DNA from: Candidatus Cloacimonadota bacterium
GTDB lineage: Bacteria; Muiribacteriota; UBA6191; JACPRK01
DNA length: 10,360 nucleotides
Direction of reading: 5' to 3'
NCBI GenBank assembly: GCA_021772705.1
Contig: JAJFLN010000619.1
Span: 1-10,360 of the forward strand
In this document: piece after piece, positions 6,571 through 10,360 of the stretch
How the letters are laid out: each line of letters begins with the position of its first letter
Position numbering within the stretch: the first letter of the stretch is position 1
Position numbers and translations under genes: made by a program
The notes under the pieces: model-generated
Told to the model about the DNA's origin: nothing
What the model saw: only the letters and a program-made list of their open reading frames with translations
The model's database searches: none

Positions 6571-6773
6571 GAAATGCCCCCGATCTTCTTGCTCAGAAAT
6601 CGCCTTCCCAGCTCGAGAGCATCCAGGTAGAGGGCGACCTCTTCCTTGTTCCCCAGTCTCTCGGCTGTCTGGACTCTCTCCTGCACGTAGTCCTCGAACT
6701 CAATGAACGGGGACTTGAGCTGAAGCTTGTCGAAATCGAACGCTCCCTTTTCGCTGTCTTCCTTCTCGCTCAT
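6567..6773 (-). CDS. Small acidic unknown protein, first gene of the operon
   Basis: A 68-residue protein if it starts at ATG 6773 (MSEKEDSEKGAFDFDKLQLKS). An open frame extends to an ATG at 6809, giving 80 residues, but neither start has a strong ribosome site. I prefer 6773 because the extra residues look unlike protein core. The N-terminus is charged and probably disordered. The C-terminal part (FIEFEDYVQERVQTAERLGNKEEVALYLDALELGRRFL) is predicted as two amphipathic helices. Its stop overlaps the ATPase start (ATGA at 6567-6570), so the two are co-translated, perhaps in fixed ratio. I do not recognise the family. It could be a small subunit or regulator of the Rad50-like ATPase. Confidence 0.65.
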   Translation of the reverse strand: MSEKEDSEKGAFDFDKLQLKSPFIEFEDYVQERVQTAERLGNKEEVALYLDALELGRRFLSKKIGGIS

Positions 6774-6845
6774 CTCGACACCGCCTGCCCGGAGGGGCAT
6801 GTCATTCAAAAGGAGGCCTTAAACACCGGTTTTCGGACGAATTCC

Positions 6846-6875
6846 ATTGTAAGGGCCGTTTCGCGACGAATGCAA
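6846..6875 (-). promoter_or_regulatory. Candidate sigma-70 promoter for the - strand operon
   Basis: Read on the - strand, TACAAT (6846-6851) matches the -10 consensus at five of six bases and TTGCAT (6870-6875) is a weak -35, with an 18-base spacer. Transcription would start near 6839, leaving a leader of about 66 bases before the ATG at 6773 or 30 before the one at 6809. This is the best promoter-like match seen in the divergent gap. Confidence 0.4.
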
Positions 6876-7068
6876 GGCGGCCCGAAGTGAGGAGGATTCA
6901 GCTGGATCGATGGCTCCGAGGATATGAAATCAGTCGTGTGCCCCTCCAATTCCTCTGCGTTAGAGTCTTCCAAAGAGGCGTTGCCGGAACCATGGCCGGT
7001 CGCCGTGAGGTCGCTGGAAGACAGGCCTTGCCGAGATTCGATTCGAAGTCGTGGAGCGTGGCGGACCG
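6876..7068. other. Divergent intergenic stretch before the ATPase-methyltransferase gene
   Basis: This separates the - strand ATPase operon from the + strand operon, so the promoter of the latter should be here. I see no strong + strand sigma-70 match. TATGAA at about 6920 is the nearest -10 candidate but lacks a well-spaced -35. An open frame (6887-7096) crosses the region but has no ribosome site or recognisable protein, so I treat it as non-coding. Confidence 0.3.
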
Positions 7069-8796
7069 ATGGACCCGAACATTGACGCGGAGTTGAAGAG
7101 CCTGATCGAGGCGCTGCAGCTCGAAGGCGTGCCGGAGGCCTTGCCGGGCCTTCTGCGTCGGGCTGAGCAAGAGAACTGGTCCCACCAGTATCTGCTCACG
7201 GCTCTGCTCAAGGTGGAAGTGGATTACCGGGAGGAGATCCGCTTGCAGGGCAGGCTGAGCCGGGCTCGGCTTCCCTTCCGAAGGAGCACGGGACAGTTCG
7301 ACTTCAGCCGGGAAGAGAAGCTGACCTTTGATGTTCTGGAGCCTTGCTTGTCGCCCGGGCTGGCTCTCGATGGGGGCAGGGTCGTCCTGATCGGCCCAGG
7401 CGGTTCCGGCAAGACACACCTGGCCGTCGCCATCGCTCAGGTGGCCATCCAGAACGGGTTCGAAGCTCGCTTCGTCGAAGTTCGGGACATGCTCGATGAC
7501 CTGCAGCTGGCCCGGATTGACGGGGGGTTCCGGAAGGCCCTCGAGGGCTATGCTGGACCGGCCGTCCTGGTCCTGGACGCCCTGGAGACTGCGCGGGATC
7601 GTCCCGGCGCCGCTGCCCTGATCGATGAACTCACCCTGCTGAGACTGGAGAGAGGGCTCTCCATGGTGGTCACGAGTCGGGTGCCCCCGGTGGACTGGCA
7701 TCGCATTCTGGGTGAGCAAATCGAGTCCGGACGGATCTCGGATCGCTTCACCGCCGGCTGTCACAGAATCGAGCTCTCCAGTTCAGGTGATTCGGCCTCC
7801 CCAGCAGCCCCCTCCCCGGTTTTCGTCGAGGATCCTCCGCCTTACCCCACTTCAGATCCACCTGCAGACGCTGGCCCTTCGCCAGCGGTTCCGCTCCCAT
7901 CTCCCCCCCCCAGGGAGAACCATCGGGCTGGTGGACCGGCGGCCAGACCGGCGCCCGTGTCCCGGCCCGTGTTTCGGACCCACACTCACTGGCAGCTGAT
8001 GCGGAGCCGGCTGAGGTTCGGCTTGACGAGCTTTCTGGAAGGTCAGCCTTACTACAGAACAGTCGAACATCCTGCAGCCCTGGAGGCGGCCGATCTCTCC
8101 CAAGGCCAGTCCGTACTCGATCTGGGGTCCGCCGGGACTTTCATCCCTGTATACATGGGGCGCATCGCTGGCTGCCGGGTCGTGTCCCTCGACCTGATCC
8201 TGCCTTCCTGGTCCGGAGCCAGCGAGTGGATCCGGCGAGCTGCAGCCTCGTCGGTGGTGCCACCTGCTGGTTCCGGCGTGGACTACATGCAGGCTGACAT
8301 TCGAACTCTGCCGTTTCGGGACGCCTCCTTCGATCGCGTCATTGCCGTCAGCACCATCGAACACCTCAGGTACGACGGTGACATTCGAACGATGCAAGAG
8401 ATCGGCCGGGTCCTGAAACCCGGGGGGCGGGCGGTCATCACCGTGCCCATGGGCTGGGGAGGCATGGAGGAGTTCGCCGCAACCGAGAGCGTGAAATTCT
8501 TCGAGCGCAAGTACGACCCGGAGGCGTTGTGGGCTCGCATCGTCCATCCCTCCGGCCTGGAATTGACCTACATGTCCCTCTTCGGTGAGACCTATCCACC
8601 CCTTGGTGCCTGGGTCAGCCGGCAGTCCCGGACACTTCTGGGCCGCATCGGTATCCTGGTGGCGGCCGCCGCGGCCTGGACCTGGACGAAGGGTGTGTGC
8701 AGCTCCGGGTTCAACCTCATCGACTCCATCCCGACACAGCAACACGCCGAACTCGGGGTTGTACTCCTGAGTCTGAAGAAGCCCGATTTGAAGTGA
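7069..8796 (+). CDS. IstB/DnaC-like AAA+ ATPase fused to class I SAM methyltransferase
   Basis: A 575-residue fusion. Residues 1-95 (LKSLIEALQLEGVPEALPG..., then ...RLSRARLPFRRSTGQFDFS) match the IstB/DnaC N-terminal helical region. The AAA+ core has Walker A GPGGSGKT (109-116), a Walker B-like strand ending at D170 (VLVLDALE, one acidic residue replaced by Ala), and sensor-1-like MVVTSRVPP. A GRISDRF segment may supply an arginine finger. Residues about 240-300 are a Pro/Ala/Ser-rich linker. The methyltransferase follows: motif I VLDLGSAGT (D351), an acidic strand-2 end (VVSLDL), D410, strand 4 FDRVIAVSTIEHL (D422) and KPGG at 450. A hydrophobic helix lies near the C-terminus. ATG 7069 is chosen over GTG 7051 because GGCGG precedes it. 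IstB normally helps an IstA transposase, which is absent here. The methyl-acceptor is unknown. The next gene follows almost directly. Confidence 0.78.
   Translation: MDPNIDAELKSLIEALQLEGVPEALPGLLRRAEQENWSHQYLLTALLKVEVDYREEIRLQGRLSRARLPFRRSTGQFDFSREEKLTFDVLEPCLSPGLALDGGRVVLIGPGGSGKTHLAVAIAQVAIQNGFEARFVEVRDMLDDLQLARIDGGFRKALEGYAGPAVLVLDALETARDRPGAAALIDELTLLRLERGLSMVVTSRVPPVDWHRILGEQIESGRISDRFTAGCHRIELSSSGDSASPAAPSPVFVEDPPPYPTSDPPADAGPSPAVPLPSPPPRENHRAGGPAARPAPVSRPVFRTHTHWQLMRSRLRFGLTSFLEGQPYYRTVEHPAALEAADLSQGQSVLDLGSAGTFIPVYMGRIAGCRVVSLDLILPSWSGASEWIRRAAASSVVPPAGSGVDYMQADIRTLPFRDASFDRVIAVSTIEHLRYDGDIRTMQEIGRVLKPGGRAVITVPMGWGGMEEFAATESVKFFERKYDPEALWARIVHPSGLELTYMSLFGETYPPLGAWVSRQSRTLLGRIGILVAAAAAWTWTKGVCSSGFNLIDSIPTQQHAELGVVLLSLKKPDLK
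7903..7911 (+). repeat. Nine-C homopolymer in the linker between ATPase and methyltransferase
   Basis: Nine consecutive C residues lie inside the proline-rich linker coding region. Loss of one C would shift translation into a frame that stops at about 7999, giving the ATPase without the methyltransferase. It is either a slippage-prone (phase-variable or recoding) site or a place where a sequencing error would go unnoticed. Confidence 0.6.
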
Positions 8797-8804
8797 CCGA
8801 GGCC

Positions 8805-10181
8805 ATGACTTCACCGAATACGGTTCATCGATCAGTGCGTCCGCGCCGCCGCTGGTGGGTTCGGCTCGCCTTGGCCGGAACCATGTGCCTGGCTATCTGT
8901 CCCGGAGGGCTTCGAGGCGCCGTCAAGTCTGTCCCGTCTGGCAGTCCGTCATCGCCATCGGCCTCTGCCGTCGATCCCGAACTGCAGCTATATGGGGACC
9001 TGGCGGTTCTCTTTGGCCAGGAGAAGTACGCCGAGCTGATCTCCCGGGTGGAGGCCAGGCTGAAGGAGAAGGGAGAGTCTCCGGCTTCGCACTTCTGGTA
9101 CGGCAAGACACTGGAGGCGGCGGGACGGCTGGACGAGGCGGAGGCGGCATTCGGGTATGCCATCGAACTCGTTCCCGATGGGCCGATGTTCCATGCGGGA
9201 ATGGCGAGTCTGCTGGAGAAGAAGCTGGCCCGGATAGCGGGAACAGGTGCTGACCAGGGAGGAAAGGCGACGATCCTGGTGGGCCGGATCGAGGGCCACT
9301 GGAAACAGGCAGTCTCCCTGGACCCGGAGGAGCCTTTCTACAGGGCGCTTCACGCAGGGTTCCTCCTCTCCCGTTTCCGTTACGAAGCTGCAGTTCAAGA
9401 GATAACGGAGGCCCATGATCTGGATCCGAATAGTCCGGAGGTGGAGACCATCCGCGGTCAGGTACTGTTCCGGGCCGGCGCCTTCGAGGCGACGAATGGC
9501 AAGGAGCCGATCCGTGCCATCGAGCTGTTGCAGGACGTGGCAAGGAACCATCTCGAGACGGCGGACGTTCACTACTTCCTGGGAGTGGCCTACCGGAAGC
9601 TGGGTGACGACAAGCAGGCCATCATGCATCTGACGCGATGTCTCGAGATGTTGCCCGACCAGCCAGAGGCGACGGCCGAGCTGGTCCGGGTCCATCTGGG
9701 TGCCGGACGGCTCGAGGAAGCCCGAACCTTGCTGGAGGCGGCTCTGACCAGGCAGCCGGATCACGAGGATCTGGTCGACCTGCAGAGGGAGCTATCGGGT
9801 CCCGAAGTTGCCGGAGAAGCGACGCCGGAGTCGATCGTCAGGCGTCTGTCGGAGGAAGGCTGGCGAAACGGAAAGCTCAGTCCTTCCGAGTTCAGGCTGC
9901 TGGAGTCCGTCTCCGGAAAGCTGCGAGTCTCCAGGGAAATGCGGGTCAAGCTGCTCAGAGAAGCGGAAGGGAAGACAGGGTCACCAGCCAGTGGCTTCCG
10001 AGGGCGGGACTTGACCCCTCTGAGGGCCTATGCCCTGGCTCTCACTCTCGTGAGGATGGACCGGAAGATCTCGGCGGAGGAACGGCGTATCGTCCGGACC
10101 CTGGCCCGGGTGCTGGGTATTACGGCGGCGAAACACCAGGACCTGCTACGCCGTCTCAAGCAAGCCGGAGGAACCCGGTAA
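8805..10181 (+). CDS. Exported TPR protein with TerB-like C-terminal domain
   Basis: About 458 residues. The N-terminus looks like a Sec signal: basic RPRRRWWVR (12-20), hydrophobic LALAGTMCLAIC, then a possible cleavage after LRGA at residue 39. No clean lipobox is seen. Four to five TPR units follow, including SHFWYGKTLEAAGRLDEAEA, FLLSRFRYEAAVQEITEA, VHYFLGVAYRKLGDDKQAI and LVRVHLGAGRLEEARTLLEA. The last 110 residues contain two similar helical segments with N/D-x-K-[LI]-S-x-x-E patterns (RNGKLSPSEFRLL and MDRKISAEERRIV). They resemble TerB-type domains of tellurite-resistance and stress systems. The start could also be GTG 8793, which overlaps the previous stop as GTGA. ATG 8805 has GAGG only two bases away. 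Close coupling to the ATPase-methyltransferase suggests a shared process, probably in different compartments. Partner and role are unknown. Confidence 0.75.
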   Translation: MTSPNTVHRSVRPRRRWWVRLALAGTMCLAICPGGLRGAVKSVPSGSPSSPSASAVDPELQLYGDLAVLFGQEKYAELISRVEARLKEKGESPASHFWYGKTLEAAGRLDEAEAAFGYAIELVPDGPMFHAGMASLLEKKLARIAGTGADQGGKATILVGRIEGHWKQAVSLDPEEPFYRALHAGFLLSRFRYEAAVQEITEAHDLDPNSPEVETIRGQVLFRAGAFEATNGKEPIRAIELLQDVARNHLETADVHYFLGVAYRKLGDDKQAIMHLTRCLEMLPDQPEATAELVRVHLGAGRLEEARTLLEAALTRQPDHEDLVDLQRELSGPEVAGEATPESIVRRLSEEGWRNGKLSPSEFRLLESVSGKLRVSREMRVKLLREAEGKTGSPASGFRGRDLTPLRAYALALTLVRMDRKISAEERRIVRTLARVLGITAAKHQDLLRRLKQAGGTR

Positions 10182-10219
10182 GACGCAATGCCCATGAATC
10201 ATCCGCCCTCGAACTCCCG

Positions 10220-10240
10220 CCAAGGGCCATTGGCCCCTGG
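10220..10240. terminator. Imperfect 21-bp palindrome after the TPR gene
   Basis: CCAAGGGCC at 10220-10228 is complementary to GGCCCCTGG at 10232-10240 apart from an imperfect position. It is 39 bases after the stop codon of the TPR/TerB-like gene, where a terminator would be expected. No T-run follows, so it is not a canonical intrinsic terminator. Confidence 0.35.
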
Positions 10241-10310
10241 ACCCCGATGAACAGGTCAAGCTCTCGTGTGTCATTCAAGTGTTCATCAGCACTCTCAGTC
10301 CCACCAGTCC

Positions 10311-10354
10311 AATTGGGGGTTTGGGGGATCTGGCTCCCCCAACGGGGTGTGGGG
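10311..10354. repeat. Perfect hairpin within a cluster of G-runs
   Basis: TTGGGGGA (10321-10328) and TCCCCCAA (10335-10342) form a perfect 8-bp stem with a six-base loop. Further G-runs lie at 10315-10319, 10344-10347 and 10351-10354. Four runs of at least four Gs, with the hairpin as one loop, could form a G-quadruplex on the + strand. It resembles GC-rich intergenic repeat ends. The window stops inside this region, so its full extent is unknown. Confidence 0.45.
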
Positions 10355-10360
10355 CGGAGC

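Noticed and set aside
5518..6630. Long + strand open frame (370 residues) opposite the ATPase N-terminus
   Set aside because: It is antisense to Walker A and the coiled coil, with Leu/Gln-rich composition typical of a shadow frame.
6887..7096. Possible 69-residue gene in the divergent gap
   Set aside because: No ribosome site, basic/Arg-rich composition typical of non-coding GC-rich DNA, and it runs into the ATPase-methyltransferase start.
7069..7800. IS21 insertion sequence (IstB present)
   Set aside because: No IstA transposase, no terminal inverted repeats, and the protein continues into a methyltransferase, so it is not an IS element.
7712..7999. Alternative + strand frame across the linker, as evidence of a frameshift
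   Set aside because: The main frame is continuous and both flanking domains lie in it; the alternative frame has no ribosome site and no recognisable domain. The C-run concern is kept as a separate finding.
7852..8814. - strand open frame of 320 residues opposite the methyltransferase domain
   Set aside because: The + strand frame carries clear methyltransferase motifs; this one shows no domain.

Overview
The window is bacterial and GC-rich (roughly 60% by eye), with dense coding, short or overlapping gene junctions, and several GTG or ATGA/GTGA-coupled starts. No rRNA, tRNA, CRISPR array or complete insertion sequence was recognised. Nothing names the species. The mix of HEAT-repeat, TPR/TerB-like and Rad50-like proteins, together with dispersed CCTTCGACAAGCTCAGG-type repeats, fits a large-genome Gram-negative-type phylum (Acidobacteriota, Planctomycetota, Myxococcota or similar). 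That placement is inference.

Left part (1-1546): a repeat-rich non-coding stretch, then a cytosolic alpha/beta-hydrolase esterase gene on the + strand (297-1301) whose stop codon sits in the loop of a perfect hairpin. The following gap holds another dispersed repeat copy, a large near-perfect inverted repeat (33-nt arms, 1361-1460) and a 16-bp perfect palindrome beside a promoter-like sequence.

Next (1553-2571, + strand): two translationally coupled small multidrug-resistance/ArnE-ArnF-like membrane proteins. They probably form a heteromeric transporter or flippase in which only the first subunit has the acidic residue in TM1.

Central part (2537-6773, - strand): a three-gene operon of a small acidic unknown protein, an 873-residue Rad50/SMC-like ATPase and a HEAT-repeat protein, joined by an ATGA overlap and an 8-nt gap. 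The ATPase has complete ABC-type nucleotide-binding halves, but a transmembrane hairpin lies where the coiled-coil apex (zinc hook or hinge) would be. No Mre11/SbcD nuclease gene is in the window. I infer a membrane-tethered DNA- or chromosome-handling machine.

Right part (7069-10181, + strand, divergent): a protein fusing an IstB/DnaC-type AAA+ ATPase to a class I SAM methyltransferase through a proline-rich linker encoded over a nine-C run. It is followed with a tiny gap by an exported TPR protein with a TerB-like C-terminal domain. The window ends in a non-coding stretch with two hairpins and clustered G-runs.

The best candidates for something undescribed are the IstB-methyltransferase fusion with its coupled TPR/TerB-like partner, and the divergent membrane-anchored Rad50-like/HEAT operon.
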